64,000 bases of DNA from an uncultured SAR86 cluster bacterium (GTDB taxonomy: Bacteria > Pseudomonadota > Gammaproteobacteria > Magnimaribacterales > D2472), in the NCBI GenBank assembly GCA_902557645.1, contig CACEAP010000003.1, positions 124,001 to 188,000 on the forward strand, given 5' to 3'. The translations under genes were made by a program, and so were the position numbers. Numbering within the stretch: the first letter of the stretch is position 1; every line of letters starts with the position of its first letter. Of the stretch, positions 8,064 through 18,461 are shown in pieces. The notes below the pieces were generated by a model that was not told where the DNA came from, searched no databases, and worked only from the letters and a program-made list of their open reading frames with translations.

Positions 8064-9297
8064 GAATTTATACTTATTTGGCATTAACCACAAAACCTCT
8101 GATGTTTCTGAGAGAGAAAGATTTATTATAAATGAGTCTGCACAGATTTTTTTAGAAAATTACTTAAAAGAAAAGTTCCCAAATGCTATTGAGTCTTTTT
8201 TTGGAATTTCTACTTGTAATAGAACTGAATTTTTCTTTACTGCTATGAATGATATAACTGATAAAGTTTTTTATGCAATTAAACATGCACTAGATATAGA
8301 TCAAATACCAGATTCGCATTTTTATTCTTATAGCAATGATGATGCATTTATACATATGTGCAAAGTTGCATCTGGAATTGATTCTCAAGTTATTGGCGAG
8401 CAAGAGATTTTTGGACAATTTAAAGACGCTTATAAAACAGCAGATGAGCTTGGTTTAATTAATTATGGATTAAGACTCTATGTAGATAAGACTCTTGAAA
8501 TTTCAAAAAAAATAAGAACTTCTACTAAAATCGGTATAAATCCTTTATCTGTAAGCGGTTTAACACTTAATTTAGTAAGAAAAATTTTTGAAAACCCTGA
8601 AAATCAAAAAGTTCTTATTATAGGCGCTGGTGAGATGGCAAAGCTTATAATCGAAACGCTATATAAATCAGGTATAAAAGATATCAGCGCAATAAATAGA
8701 AGTATTAAAATTATAAATATTTCTGAAAACTTTAATGTTTTACCTTTACCCTTATCTGCTGCTCACAAAGCATTAGAAGAAGCAGATATCATAATTGCTT
8801 CAGCAACAACATCAATACCAATTATTGGCAAGGGCGCAGTTGAAAGTGCCCTTACAGCTAGAAAAAATAAACCAATGCTATTTATTGATTTAGCAGTTCC
8901 AAGAAATATTGAATCTGAAATAAAATCATTAGAACAAGTTTATCTTTTTTCAATTGATGACATTGAGAAGATTACAAAAGATAACTTCGGAGAAAGACTT
9001 GCAGAGGCTGAAAAGGCCTCTAATTTAATTGTCGATGAAGTAAGGCAGGCAAATGAGAAAATATTAAATAAAATTAGAATGGGTCTAGTAAAGAATAATC
9101 TGCAGGATTTATTAGAGAGTTTTTCTAAAGAAGATATTTCTAAACTCAAGAATGGTTTATTAGATGATTCAAGTCTAACTAATATATTTATAAATAAAGC
9201 TCACGAAAGTGGTTCTTTGGAATTAGTTCAAAATATTAAATCTACTGAAACACATGTCATTAAGAAGATAGTCAAAGGATTGATCCAAGATGCATGA
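8062..9297 (+). CDS. hemA: Glutamyl-tRNA reductase
   Basis: HemA makes glutamate-1-semialdehyde from Glu-tRNA, the first step of C5-pathway tetrapyrrole synthesis. The 411 residues (E. coli 418) contain GINHKTSDVSERE at 7-19, the catalytic cysteine in STCNRTE (Cys 52), GEQEIFGQFKDAY near 113-125, and a Rossmann domain with VLIIGAGEMA near 183. A C-terminal dimerisation helix follows. ATG 8062 overlaps the opposite lolB start within the palindrome CATG. No Shine-Dalgarno sequence is evident. It overlaps prfA by 8 bp. Confidence 0.96.
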   Translation: MNLYLFGINHKTSDVSERERFIINESAQIFLENYLKEKFPNAIESFFGISTCNRTEFFFTAMNDITDKVFYAIKHALDIDQIPDSHFYSYSNDDAFIHMCKVASGIDSQVIGEQEIFGQFKDAYKTADELGLINYGLRLYVDKTLEISKKIRTSTKIGINPLSVSGLTLNLVRKIFENPENQKVLIIGAGEMAKLIIETLYKSGIKDISAINRSIKIINISENFNVLPLPLSAAHKALEEADIIIASATTSIPIIGKGAVESALTARKNKPMLFIDLAVPRNIESEIKSLEQVYLFSIDDIEKITKDNFGERLAEAEKASNLIVDEVRQANEKILNKIRMGLVKNNLQDLLESFSKEDISKLKNGLLDDSSLTNIFINKAHESGSLELVQNIKSTETHVIKKIVKGLIQDA

Positions 9298-10375
9298 TTC
9301 AATGCTACATAAACTTGAAAAGCTGAGAGAGCGCTTAATTGAAATTCAGGATACATTGGTTGATTCTGATACTGTCAAGGATATAGAAAAATACACTCAA
9401 CTAAATAAAGAATTTTCTGATCTTAAACCAATCGTTGAGAAGTTTGAGGAATACAATGAAACTATAACTAGAATACTGGGAGCAAATTCCATACTAGAAT
9501 CTGAAGATGATGAAATAAAAGAGCTTGCTCAAATAGAACTAGAAGAATCCCAAGAAAAATCCGAAAAATTTGAAAGAGATCTTAAGTTTATGCTACTTCC
9601 AAAAGATATAGCTGATGAGGGATCTGCTTATTTAGAAATAAGAGCTGGCGCAGGCGGAGATGAAGCTGGAATCTTTGCAGGCGATCTATTTAGGATGTAT
9701 ACAAGACTTGCTGAGAGAGAGGGCTGGGGCATTGAAGTTATTAATTCAAAGCCTGCAGAACAAGGAGGCCTTAAAGAAGCAGTTGCAAAGTTAACTGGAC
9801 AAGGTGTATTTAAAGTTATGAAATTTGAATCTGGTGTTCATAGAGTCCAAAGAGTTCCTGAGACAGAATCTCAAGGAAGAATTCATACTTCAACATGCAC
9901 AGTTGCCATTTTGCCTGAAGCAGAAGAGATACAAGATGTTGAAATAGCTAAATCTGATTTAAGAGTAGATACCTACAGAGCATCTGGAGCCGGAGGCCAG
10001 CATGTCAATAAAACAGATTCCGCTGTTCGTTTAACACATATACCAAGTGGATTAGTTGTGGAATGTCAGGATGGAAGATCTCAACATAAAAATAAAGAAA
10101 AAGCTTTATCTCTTTTAAGCGCAAAATTAAAACAACAAGAATTAGAAGAGCAGCAAGAAAGTATAGCTAGTGAAAGAAAAGTCTTGGTTGGAACTGGAGA
10201 TAGAAGTGAAAAGATTAGAACTTATAATTTTCCTCAGGGCAGAATGACTGATCATAGAATTAAATTAACTCAACATAATCTAGATCAAATTATGGATGGT
10301 GATATTAAGAGTATTTGCGATGCATTATTATCAGAGAATCAACTGGCAATGTTATCTCAACTTGAGGAAGAGTAA
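9290..10375 (+). CDS. prfA: Peptide chain release factor 1
   Basis: RF1 reads UAA and UAG and triggers peptide release. In 361 residues (E. coli 360) the GGQ loop is at 235-237 within SGAGGQHVNKTDSAVRLTH, and the codon-recognition PxT-type loop lies in VQRVPETESQGRIHTST near 190. The ATG at 9290 aligns residue for residue with the E. coli N-terminus (M-x3-xx-KLExL), so I keep it although it overlaps hemA. The hemA-prfA-prmC order is conserved; PrmC methylates the GGQ glutamine. Confidence 0.97.
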   Translation: MHDSMLHKLEKLRERLIEIQDTLVDSDTVKDIEKYTQLNKEFSDLKPIVEKFEEYNETITRILGANSILESEDDEIKELAQIELEESQEKSEKFERDLKFMLLPKDIADEGSAYLEIRAGAGGDEAGIFAGDLFRMYTRLAEREGWGIEVINSKPAEQGGLKEAVAKLTGQGVFKVMKFESGVHRVQRVPETESQGRIHTSTCTVAILPEAEEIQDVEIAKSDLRVDTYRASGAGGQHVNKTDSAVRLTHIPSGLVVECQDGRSQHKNKEKALSLLSAKLKQQELEEQQESIASERKVLVGTGDRSEKIRTYNFPQGRMTDHRIKLTQHNLDQIMDGDIKSICDALLSENQLAMLSQLEEE

Positions 10376-10378
10376 TTT

Positions 10379-11206
10379 TTGATAACCTCTTTAAATCTAT
10401 ATAAAGATAAAATAACGAAACTTGAATCAGGTTTTCCAGGCATTAGTAATAATTTTAGATTTTATTTAAAGAAAGCTTTTAATTACCCTGATTCTTCAAT
10501 TATTCTAAATGATGATATCTATGTTTCAGATCAAGAAGCCATCCTAATCGAAGAATTTATTAATCTTTCAAAAAAACAAGTTCCAATTGAATACATACTC
10601 AATGATTCAGAGTTTTATGGGAGAAATTTTTATGTAGATAATAGAGTTCTTGTTCCAAGAGATGAAACAGAATTAATAATTGATATTTTACTAGATCAAG
10701 ATATTAAAAATAACTCTAAAATAATTGATTTAGGAACTGGATCAGGCTGTCTAGGTATTTCAATTGCATTAGAGATACCTGAATCATGTGTATTGGGCGT
10801 TGATAAATATCCAGATGCAATTGACGTAGCAATAAAAAATAAAGATATACATAAAGTCTCAAATTTTAATGTCAAACAATCGGATTGGTTTTCTAATGTA
10901 AATGAAGAAAATTTTGAATTTGTAGTATCTAATCCACCATATATAGAATCAACAGACATGCATTTAAAGAATTTAATTCATGAACCTAGATCTGCTTTAG
11001 TTTCTCTAGAAAAAGGTCTTTTAGATTTAAAAAAGATTTGCTCTCAAGCATATAATAAATTAAAAAAAGACGGCATTCTTATACTTGAACATGGTTATAA
11101 CCAAGCAGATGATGTAAAAAAAATTATGGAATTAAATAATTATAGTGAAATTAAAAATTTTAAAGATTACCATCTTCATCCTAGAATAACTCTAGGCAAA
11201 AAATAA
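10379..11206 (+). CDS. prmC: Release-factor glutamine methyltransferase
   Basis: PrmC N5-methylates the glutamine of the GGQ motif of release factors using SAM. The 275-residue protein has an N-terminal helical domain, the QVPIEYILNDSEFYGRNFYV region near 66, the SAM loop DLGTGSGCLGISIA near 118-131, and the substrate motif NPPY at 185-188. The start appears to be TTG 10379, 3 bp after prfA; the next in-frame Met lies far inside the protein. Confidence 0.94.
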   Translation: MITSLNLYKDKITKLESGFPGISNNFRFYLKKAFNYPDSSIILNDDIYVSDQEAILIEEFINLSKKQVPIEYILNDSEFYGRNFYVDNRVLVPRDETELIIDILLDQDIKNNSKIIDLGTGSGCLGISIALEIPESCVLGVDKYPDAIDVAIKNKDIHKVSNFNVKQSDWFSNVNEENFEFVVSNPPYIESTDMHLKNLIHEPRSALVSLEKGLLDLKKICSQAYNKLKKDGILILEHGYNQADDVKKIMELNNYSEIKNFKDYHLHPRITLGKK

Positions 11207-11215
11207 GCTTGATTA

Positions 11216-11221
11216 TATAAT
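11216..11221 (+). promoter_or_regulatory. Possible -10 element before the acyl-CoA ligase
   Basis: TATAAT lies 27 bp upstream of ATG 11249 in the 42-bp gap after prmC, and AGAGGGAA serves as ribosome binding site. No convincing -35 is present at 16-18 bp. Confidence 0.4.
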
Positions 11222-11248
11222 TTAGTCTCAAACTTAGAGGGAATAAAT

Positions 11249-12865
11249 ATGAATGGAGATATGCAAAGATGGACACCAAATGTTGCAAGCATTATTGAGC
11301 ATGCTAAGGAATTCCATCCAAATAAGGAAGTTATTAGCAGGATGGTATCAGGCGATATCCATAGAACGAATTATGATGAAGTTTGTATTAGATCCAGAAA
11401 GCTTGCTTCAGCATTAGAGAAAGATGGTTATAAAAAAGGTGATGTAATCGCTACATTAGCTTTAAATACTTATAGACATCTAGAGATGTACTATGGAATT
11501 TCAGGAATGGGAGCAATTTGCCACACACTAAATTTTAGACTTCATCCCGAACAGGCTGTTTATATTATTAACCATGCAGATGATAAGATCATTTTTTGCG
11601 AGGTTCCTTTTATCCCAATTTTAGAAGGACTAAAAGATCAGCTTCCATGTGTTGAGAAATACATTATTCTCTGTGATAAATCAGATATGCCTGAAACTGC
11701 TCTTAAAAATGCGATTTCATATGAAGAGTACATAAGTAGTGGAGATGAGGATTACGAATGGCCTGCAATGGATGATGATGCTGCTTGCGGACTTTGCTAC
11801 ACATCTGGAACAACTGGAAATCCCAAAGGCGTACTTTACTCACATAAATCTAATATCTTACATGCTCAAGCATCACTAGTGGGTATGCCTATAGGTCCTG
11901 ATGAATCAATACTTATGGTTGTTCCATTGTTCCATGTTCTTGCATGGGGTATTCCTTATTATGGACCTATGCATGGCTCTAAGCTTGTGATGCCTGGTAT
12001 GCAAATGGAAGGCGAACCTTTGTATGATCTGATTGAAAAAGAGAAGGTTACTTTAGCTTTTGGTGTGCCTACTATTTGGATGGGTTTGCTTGCTTATTGT
12101 AGAGACAATAGTAAAATTTTAACTTCAGTAAGAAATACTATTATTGGCGGATCAGCACTTTCGCTTCCCACTCTTCAGGAATTTGATGAAGTACACGATG
12201 TTAATGTTATCCATGCATGGGGCATGACTGAAATGAGTCCTCTAGGGACTATAAATGTTCCCACTCCAGAAATGGAGAATATGAATAAAGAAGAGAAATA
12301 TGCAATTCAGCTTAAACAAGGTAAACCAATTTATGGTGTTGAGCTTAAAGTTGTAGATGATGCTGGAGTTGAACTTCCTAAAGATGGTGAATCTCAAGGT
12401 CACTTAATGGTAAGAGGTCCTTGGATTCTACAAAAATACTTTAAAGCAGAAAAAGATGCAGTCGATAAAGATGGATGGTTTGATACAGGAGATATTTCTG
12501 TTTTAGATACAGATGGTTATATGATCATTAAAGACAGAGCCAAGGACGTTATTAAGTCTGGAGGTGAGTGGATAAGTTCAATAGATTTAGAGAATGCTGC
12601 TTTTGGGCATCCTGACATTGCAGAAGCTTGTGTTGTAGGCATTCCTCATCCTAAATGGGATGAAAGACCAATGCTGTTTGTAGTTACAAATAGTGGCGAG
12701 CCTATAGAAAAAGATGGAATATTAGATTTCCTTACCTCTAAAGTTGCTAAGTGGTGGCTTCCTGACGAAATTGTTTTCTTAAAAGAGTTACCGCATGGAG
12801 CAACAGGCAAACTCCAAAAATTTGAATTAAGGGAAGAATATAATAATTATTATATGGAGAAATAG
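11249..12865 (+). CDS. Fatty acyl-CoA ligase (AMP-binding, AlkK/FadD type)
   Basis: This ANL-superfamily enzyme should activate a medium- or long-chain fatty acid to its CoA ester through an acyl-adenylate. In 538 residues the AMP-binding P-loop [11 protein letters not shown] is at 184-194, GGSALS near 301, the [11 protein letters not shown] core motif near 325-336, DGWFDTGDI near 409, and [16 protein letters not shown] near 428, followed by the C-terminal lysine region [11 protein letters not shown]. The EWIS sequence and overall layout are typical of AlkK-like ligases. It is 1 bp upstream of a MaoC hydratase, suggesting joint fatty-acid use. The substrate is not determinable. Confidence 0.9.
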   Translation: MNGDMQRWTPNVASIIEHAKEFHPNKEVISRMVSGDIHRTNYDEVCIRSRKLASALEKDGYKKGDVIATLALNTYRHLEMYYGISGMGAICHTLNFRLHPEQAVYIINHADDKIIFCEVPFIPILEGLKDQLPCVEKYIILCDKSDMPETALKNAISYEEYISSGDEDYEWPAMDDDAACGLCYTSGTTGNPKGVLYSHKSNILHAQASLVGMPIGPDESILMVVPLFHVLAWGIPYYGPMHGSKLVMPGMQMEGEPLYDLIEKEKVTLAFGVPTIWMGLLAYCRDNSKILTSVRNTIIGGSALSLPTLQEFDEVHDVNVIHAWGMTEMSPLGTINVPTPEMENMNKEEKYAIQLKQGKPIYGVELKVVDDAGVELPKDGESQGHLMVRGPWILQKYFKAEKDAVDKDGWFDTGDISVLDTDGYMIIKDRAKDVIKSGGEWISSIDLENAAFGHPDIAEACVVGIPHPKWDERPMLFVVTNSGEPIEKDGILDFLTSKVAKWWLPDEIVFLKELPHGATGKLQKFELREEYNNYYMEK

Positions 12866-12866
12866 T

Positions 12867-13328
12867 ATGCTAAAGATCATCAAACCTAATGAAATAGAAT
12901 CTGTTATTGGAAAAGATATCGGTACTTCTGATTGGGTAACTATAGACCAAGAAAGAATAAATAAATTTGCTGATGCAACAATGGATAATCAATTTATTCA
13001 TGTTGACCCTCAGCAAGCAGAGCCAATATTTGGCTCGACTATTGCCCATGGTTTTTTATCATTGTCATTAGTTGCTGGTATACCTTTTCAGCAAGAAATT
13101 GGATTAGTATTAGAGGGAACCAAGATGGGACTAAATTATGGATTAGATAAAGTAAGATTTCTAAGTCCAGTTCCAGTAAATTCTGAAGTAAGGATTTCAA
13201 TGAAATGTATAGATATAAATGAAAAAAATCCAGGACAGTTTTTAGCAAAGAATGAAGTTACTATGGAAATCAAAGGTGTTGAAAAGCCTGCATTTGTTGC
13301 AGAAACTTTGAGCATGTTTGTAGTTTAA
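12867..13328 (+). CDS. MaoC-like hydratase (NodN type)
   Basis: The 153-residue hot-dog-fold protein carries the hydratase 2 motif: FADATMDNQFIHVDPQQA near 33-50 with the Asn/His pair, then FGSTIAHGFLSLSLV near 56-70. This resembles NodN/MaoC enoyl-CoA hydratases that add water to trans-2-enoyl-CoA. It follows the acyl-CoA ligase by 1 bp, so a shared role in fatty-acyl metabolism is likely. It ends 4 bp from the convergent gatB stop. Confidence 0.87.
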   Translation: MLKIIKPNEIESVIGKDIGTSDWVTIDQERINKFADATMDNQFIHVDPQQAEPIFGSTIAHGFLSLSLVAGIPFQQEIGLVLEGTKMGLNYGLDKVRFLSPVPVNSEVRISMKCIDINEKNPGQFLAKNEVTMEIKGVEKPAFVAETLSMFVV

Positions 13329-13332
13329 TGAT

Positions 13333-14760
13333 TTAAGCTAATAACTTCTTAAGAATTTCATTTACACTTTGAGGATTTGCTTTTCCTTGTGTTTCTTTCA
13401 TAACCTGACCAACAAAGAATCCAAATAATTTATCTTTGCCTCCCTTATATGCTGCTACTTGTTCAGGATTATTTTCAATTATTTTTTTAGCTACATTTTC
13501 TAATATAGATTCATCTTGTATCTGAACTAAACCTTTATCATTGATAATTTTATCAACATCATTACCAGAGTTCCAGATATCTTCAAGAACTGATTTAGCA
13601 ATTTTACCGGAAATAGTTTTATCAGAAATTCTCTCAATTAATGTCGCAAAATTATTTGATGATAATTTAGATTCTTCAATACTAATATTATCTTTATTGA
13701 GAAGGGCGCTTACATCACCCACTAGCCATTTGGCTATTAGATTTGAATCCTTTGTCTTAGATGTGGCATCTTCAAAAAGATTAGCCATAGCTTTTGAAGA
13801 AGCAAGAATTTTGGCTTCAGATTCCTCTAATTTATGCTCAGCAATAAATCTTATTTCTTTTTGTTTAGGTAATTCTGGCAATGTATTCCTTATGTCTTCT
13901 AATTCTTTGTCTGAAATTACTACTGGAAGCAGATCAGGCTCTGGAAAATATCTATAATCATTTGCCGCTTCTTTTGAACGCATTGATCGTGTTTCATTTT
14001 TAACGCTGTCATAAAGTCTGGTTTCTTGAACAACAGTTTTACCTTTTTCTAAGATTTTTATCTGTCTTGAAACTTCAAAGTTTATAGCTCTTTCAATAAA
14101 CTTGAACGAGTTTATATTTTTAATCTCAGCTCTAGTTCCAAGCACATCATCACCTTCTTTTTTTATAGATACATTTACATCGCATCTCATTGAGCCTTGT
14201 GCCATATTTCCATCACAAATATCAAGGAAAGTTACAAGTTGATGTATAGCCTTAAAATAAGCAACAGCTTCCTTTGCACTTGCAATTTCAGGCTCTGAAA
14301 CTATTTCTAATAGTGGAGTGCCGGCTCTATTTAAATCAACTCCTGTTTCACCGTCAAATAAATCATGAATAGATTTTCCAGCATCTTCTTCTAAATGAGC
14401 TCTAGTAATATTAATAAGTTTTTCAACTCCATCCATATTAATTATTATCGAGCCTTTTCCAACAATAGGCTTTTCCATTTGAGTAATTTGATATCCTTTA
14501 GGTAAATCTGGGTAGAAATAATTTTTTCTATCAAACATTGAGACTTGATTTATTTCAGCATTGGTAGCTAGACCAAATCGAATAGCTTTATGGAATGCTT
14601 CTCTATTTACTACAGGAAGAACCCCAGGAAGTCCTAGATCGATTAAATCAACATTTGTATTGGGTTCCGCTCCAAAAGTGGTTGAGGCACCGGAAAATAA
14701 TTTGGTATTAGTTGATAATTGAACATGAACTTCTAAACCTATGACTGTTTCCCAGCTCAT
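13333..14760 (-). CDS. gatB: Asp/Glu-tRNA amidotransferase subunit B
   Basis: GatB binds the misacylated tRNA and carries the kinase/transamidase site of the GatCAB complex that makes Asn-tRNA or Gln-tRNA. From ATG 14760 the product is 475 residues, starting [20 protein letters not shown] as in the family; an upstream ATG at 14817 would add 19 unlikely residues. Other motifs are [19 protein letters not shown] near 86, EEDAGKS near 132, and a C-terminal YqeY domain ending in VNEILKKLL. Its start shares a base with the gatA stop (TAATG). Confidence 0.96.
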   Translation of the reverse strand: MSWETVIGLEVHVQLSTNTKLFSGASTTFGAEPNTNVDLIDLGLPGVLPVVNREAFHKAIRFGLATNAEINQVSMFDRKNYFYPDLPKGYQITQMEKPIVGKGSIIINMDGVEKLINITRAHLEEDAGKSIHDLFDGETGVDLNRAGTPLLEIVSEPEIASAKEAVAYFKAIHQLVTFLDICDGNMAQGSMRCDVNVSIKKEGDDVLGTRAEIKNINSFKFIERAINFEVSRQIKILEKGKTVVQETRLYDSVKNETRSMRSKEAANDYRYFPEPDLLPVVISDKELEDIRNTLPELPKQKEIRFIAEHKLEESEAKILASSKAMANLFEDATSKTKDSNLIAKWLVGDVSALLNKDNISIEESKLSSNNFATLIERISDKTISGKIAKSVLEDIWNSGNDVDKIINDKGLVQIQDESILENVAKKIIENNPEQVAAYKGGKDKLFGFFVGQVMKETQGKANPQSVNEILKKLLA

Positions 14761-16208
14761 TACCTTATCTCCGATGACGGTGTGCGAAGATGCCAATCTG
14801 AGCTCATTTGAAAACAATGAGCAACATTTAATAATTGACTTTCTTGTAATGAATTTCCAATTAACTGTATACCTAATGGCTTGTTATCAACATAACCGCT
14901 TGGAATAGAAATGCCAGGAAGTCCAGCTAGATTTGCTGGAACTGTGAATAAATCTTCTAAATACATTTGTATAGGATCATTCATAGAAGCAGCTTCAAAT
15001 GCAGCACCTCTAGTTGTTGGAGTCATTATTAAATCAACTTTACTAAAGGCATCATCAAAGTCATTTTTAATCAGCCTCCTTACTTGTTGAGCTTTTCTAT
15101 AGTAGGCATCATAAAAACCAGCAGAAAGAACATAAGACCCAATAAGAATCCTTCTTTTAACTTCATCGCCAAATCCTTCGGATCTACTTCTAATGTATAA
15201 ATCTTCTAAATTCTTTGGATTTTTGCATCTTTTTCCGAATTTTACTCCATCAAATCTGGACAAATTAGAGGAGCACTCAGCAGGAGCAATAACATAATAA
15301 GTTGGAACAGATAAATTAATATTAGGCAATGATACTTCAACAAATTCAACTCCAAGTGATTCGTAATGCTTTTTAGACTCTTCGAATATTTTTACAACTT
15401 TATTATCTAGTTTCGATAAATCAAATTCCTTAACTATCCCTATTTTTAAATCGTTAATTGGCCTATTTAAATTTTCAGTAAAATCTGGAATCTCTTCATT
15501 TAAAGAAGTAGTATCCTTCAAGTCATGTGAACACATTTCATTCATCATAATTGCGCAATCTTCAGCAGTCCTAGCCATTGGGCCTGCTTGATCAAGACTA
15601 GATGCAAATGCAATCATTCCCCATCTTGAAATTCTTCCATATGTTGGCTTAATGCCTGTAATACCACATAAAGAAGCTGGCTGTCTTATAGAGCCTCCAG
15701 TATCAGTTCCAGTTGCAGCTGGAACTATTCCTGCAGCAACTGCAGCAGCAGAGCCACCAGAGCTACCACCAGGCACTAGATTTTCTCCCCAAGGATTATG
15801 AACATTTCCATAAAAACTAGTTTCATTAGAAGAACCCATGGCAAATTCATCCATGTTGGTTTTACCAACTGAAATACATCCTGCATTCTCAAGATTTTCT
15901 ATTACAGTAGCAGAATATGGCGGAATAAAATTTGAAAGCATATTTGATCCACAAGTCGTTTTAAGGTTTTTTGTTACAAAAAGATCTTTTTGGGCAATAG
16001 GTATGCCAGATAAGCTTAAATCGGATGCCTTGTTATCAAAAACTTTTGCTTTATTGAGGGCACTTTCTTTGTTGAGCGTTATAAAAGCATTTAAATGACT
16101 ATTGTTTTCAATTAAATCAAAAGTTTCCTTTATTAACTCCTCATTAGAAATTTCCTTTGTTTTTAGCATCAAAGTCAATTCCTTAATTGTTTTATATTGA
16201 ATACTCAT
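14760..16208 (-). CDS. gatA: Asp/Glu-tRNA amidotransferase subunit A
   Basis: GatA is the amidase subunit that releases ammonia from glutamine. The 482 residues show the amidase-signature triad: Lys 74 in [10 protein letters not shown], Ser 149 in [10 protein letters not shown] and Ser 173 in [12 protein letters not shown], spaced exactly as in characterised GatA. The start ATG 16208 overlaps the gatC stop by 4 bp. The three gat genes form a compact minus-strand operon. Confidence 0.97.
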   Translation of the reverse strand: MSIQYKTIKELTLMLKTKEISNEELIKETFDLIENNSHLNAFITLNKESALNKAKVFDNKASDLSLSGIPIAQKDLFVTKNLKTTCGSNMLSNFIPPYSATVIENLENAGCISVGKTNMDEFAMGSSNETSFYGNVHNPWGENLVPGGSSGGSAAAVAAGIVPAATGTDTGGSIRQPASLCGITGIKPTYGRISRWGMIAFASSLDQAGPMARTAEDCAIMMNEMCSHDLKDTTSLNEEIPDFTENLNRPINDLKIGIVKEFDLSKLDNKVVKIFEESKKHYESLGVEFVEVSLPNINLSVPTYYVIAPAECSSNLSRFDGVKFGKRCKNPKNLEDLYIRSRSEGFGDEVKRRILIGSYVLSAGFYDAYYRKAQQVRRLIKNDFDDAFSKVDLIMTPTTRGAAFEAASMNDPIQMYLEDLFTVPANLAGLPGISIPSGYVDNKPLGIQLIGNSLQESQLLNVAHCFQMSSDWHLRTPSSEIR

Positions 16209-16486
16209 TCAACGACTCTTGGAACCAAGAAATAGTTTTCATTTGCATCAGGCGCATTTTTAAGGAATTTTTCTTTACGATTTTTTGCAGTCACTTCATC
16301 AATTCGAGTTTTAGCAGTCTTCTCTAAAGGGTTTGTTAATGGATCAACATTTGAGGTATCTATACTTTCTAGTTGATCTACAAATTTGATAATATTTTCA
16401 AGATCTTTAGTAATTTTTTCTTCATTCTCCTTATCAAACGCAAGTCTGGATAAGTAAGATATAGTTGCAACTGTTTCTTTGTCCAT
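16205..16486 (-). CDS. gatC: Asp/Glu-tRNA amidotransferase subunit C
   Basis: GatC is the small linker subunit that stabilises GatA-GatB. The 93-residue sequence has the typical start (VATISYLSRLAFDKENEEKITKDLENIIKFVDQLESIDT, here split across residues 5-43) and the closing pattern [17 protein letters not shown]. It is the first gene of gatCAB and is transcribed away from mreB. Confidence 0.95.
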   Translation of the reverse strand: MDKETVATISYLSRLAFDKENEEKITKDLENIIKFVDQLESIDTSNVDPLTNPLEKTAKTRIDEVTAKNRKEKFLKNAPDANENYFLVPRVVE

Positions 16487-16503
16487 ATATAGGATATTAT
16501 TAC

Positions 16504-16536
16504 AATTAAGTTGTGTGATGTTAACTCAACTTAATT
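16504..16536. repeat. 10-bp inverted repeat in the gatC/mreB divergent promoter region
   Basis: AATTAAGTTG (16504-16513) is repeated in perfect inverted form as CAACTTAATT (16527-16536) around 13 bases that include GTTAAC. The repeat lies midway between the two divergent starts. It could be an operator or an RNA hairpin in the mreB leader; a T-rich run follows on the plus strand. Confidence 0.5.
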
Positions 16537-16566
16537 ATTTTTTATATTATTTTTTGGAATACTACA

Positions 16567-17616
16567 TTGGAATTTAACTTATTTAAAACTGTCAGGGGTT
16601 ATTTCTCAAACGATCTTTCGATTGATTTAGGGACTGCAAATACATTAATTTATACAAAAGATGTCGGAATTGTTCTTAATGAGCCATCTGTTGTTGCTAT
16701 AAGAGAGTCAAGAGGGCAAAAAACAGTTGTTGCTGTTGGAACAGAGGCAAAAAAAATGCTTGGAAGGACTCCTGGAAATATTAAAGCTATTAGACCATTA
16801 TCTGAGGGTGTTATTGCTGACTTCCAAGTAACTGAAAAAATGCTTCAACATTTTATTGCAAAAGTTCATGAGCAAAGGTTTATCAAACCAAGTCCAAGAG
16901 TGCTTGTATGCGTTCCATGTCGTTCTACTCAGGTTGAACGCAGAGCAATAAGAGAATCTGTCCTTGGTGCTGGAGCTAGAGATGTTAAATTAATTGAAGA
17001 GCCTATGGCTGCTGCTATTGGCGCAGGATTACCAGTAGAAGAAGCAAGTGGCAATATGGTTGTAGATATAGGTGGAGGCACTTCTGAAATTGCAATTCTG
17101 TCTTTAAATGGGGTTGTTTATTCAGAGTCAGTAAAAATAGGTGGTGATAAAATGGATGAATCTATTACATCATGGATAAGAAGGAACTTTGGATGTGTGA
17201 TAGGAGAATCTACTGCTGAGAAAATCAAACAAACAATTGGCTGTTGTACTGAAGAATCAGATAAATTAGAAATGCAAGTAACTGGAAGAAATCTTGCAGA
17301 AGGTATTCCTGAAACATTTACTCTTAACAGTGATCAAATTTTTGATGCAATGAAAGATCCCTTAATGGGTATTGTAAGGGCTATAAGGAATGCTTTAGAG
17401 CTCTCACCGCCAGAATTAGCAGCAGATATTGCAGAGAGAGGTATTGTATTAACAGGGGGAGGTGGGCTCATGAGAGATCTAGATAAACTAATTTCAAATT
17501 CAACTGGAATACCTGTTATTGTTGCTGAAGATCCACTTACTTGTGTTGCCAGAGGTGGAGGTCAAGCTCTAGAGATCATTGATAAATACAATATAGATCT
17601 CCTTTCTACTGAGTAA
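16567..17616 (+). CDS. mreB: Rod-shape actin homologue MreB
   Basis: MreB is the membrane-associated bacterial actin that organises cell elongation, so the cell is probably rod-shaped. The 349 residues (E. coli 347) begin with a short amphipathic N-terminus, then [12 protein letters not shown] near 18-29 (phosphate 1), [15 protein letters not shown] near 160 (phosphate 2) and [14 protein letters not shown] near 296 (adenosine loop). The start is TTG 16567; no ATG or GTG fits. mreC follows after 5 bp. Confidence 0.97.
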   Translation: MEFNLFKTVRGYFSNDLSIDLGTANTLIYTKDVGIVLNEPSVVAIRESRGQKTVVAVGTEAKKMLGRTPGNIKAIRPLSEGVIADFQVTEKMLQHFIAKVHEQRFIKPSPRVLVCVPCRSTQVERRAIRESVLGAGARDVKLIEEPMAAAIGAGLPVEEASGNMVVDIGGGTSEIAILSLNGVVYSESVKIGGDKMDESITSWIRRNFGCVIGESTAEKIKQTIGCCTEESDKLEMQVTGRNLAEGIPETFTLNSDQIFDAMKDPLMGIVRAIRNALELSPPELAADIAERGIVLTGGGGLMRDLDKLISNSTGIPVIVAEDPLTCVARGGGQALEIIDKYNIDLLSTE

Positions 17617-17621
17617 ATAAG

Positions 17622-18461
17622 ATGGTGAGAATTGCGCCAGGCAATACACCTAAATTTGCATATATAGTCCTCACAATTATTTCATCTTTATTCTTATACT
17701 TAGATATACAATATAAAACCTTTACCCCAACTAAGAACCTTTTTAACTCAGGCTTATTGACTTCAAACTTATTAGTTAAAAACATAATTTTTAATCCTAT
17801 TGTAAATATTTATAATGTGACTAGATCAAAGATTGATTTAGTCAATACAAATACATCGCTATCAAATGAACTTGAGCTTTCTAGAATAGAAAATTTCTTA
17901 ATCTTAAATAAAGATGAATTATTTAAAAATCAAAATGGTCTTATAAGTTTTATTAAGAGTTCCTCAATTAAAAATTCCTATGAATTAGCCAAAGTTTCAT
18001 CATTTGATACTAATCTTTATAAATGCTGTGATAGTCACCGACTGTTTTTATATAATAATATAAAACCATTTAAAAATGGCGGCACTGTTATAAATTCTCA
18101 AGGAATCCTAGGTCAGATTGCTTCTTCAAACAAAAGAGTTAGTGAAGTAATATTATTGAGCGATATAGATCATTCAATACCAATTAAATCTAATGAATTC
18201 TTTTGTAATGCATCTGGAACTGGAAGACCAAAAGTTATTGAATGTAGGTATGATAAATCTTTATGGCCCGAATCTTTAGCAGTGGGAGAAAGTTTTTATA
18301 CATCTGGTCTAGGCGGAGTATTCCCTGAAGGAGTTCTTATCGGCTCAGTTATTTATATAAATACTAATAATGAAAGCGAGATTATTCTAGAAATAGAATC
18401 TCAGGCTGATCCGCTAATTCAAAATCATGTCATGGTTATATATCCAGATGACTATAAATAA
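17622..18461 (+). CDS. mreC: Rod-shape protein MreC
   Basis: MreC is a bitopic inner-membrane protein that activates the elongation synthases. The 279 residues have a short cytoplasmic start, one membrane helix at about 15-27, a coiled-coil segment around 60-95 and a periplasmic beta domain with GTVINSQGILGQIASSNKRVSEVILLSD near 145-172 and SGLGGVFPEGVLIGSV near 226. Sequence and position between mreB and mreD agree. It overlaps mreD by 14 bp. Confidence 0.93.
   Translation: MVRIAPGNTPKFAYIVLTIISSLFLYLDIQYKTFTPTKNLFNSGLLTSNLLVKNIIFNPIVNIYNVTRSKIDLVNTNTSLSNELELSRIENFLILNKDELFKNQNGLISFIKSSSIKNSYELAKVSSFDTNLYKCCDSHRLFLYNNIKPFKNGGTVINSQGILGQIASSNKRVSEVILLSDIDHSIPIKSNEFFCNASGTGRPKVIECRYDKSLWPESLAVGESFYTSGLGGVFPEGVLIGSVIYINTNNESEIILEIESQADPLIQNHVMVIYPDDYK

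Noticed and set aside
8064..8093. Longer lolB reading frame starting at 8093
   Set aside because: It would extend into hemA and place ten polar residues before an otherwise perfect lipoprotein signal.
14758..14817. Longer gatB start adding 19 residues
   Set aside because: The family N-terminus [12 protein letters not shown] begins at 14760, and this start is coupled to the gatA stop.
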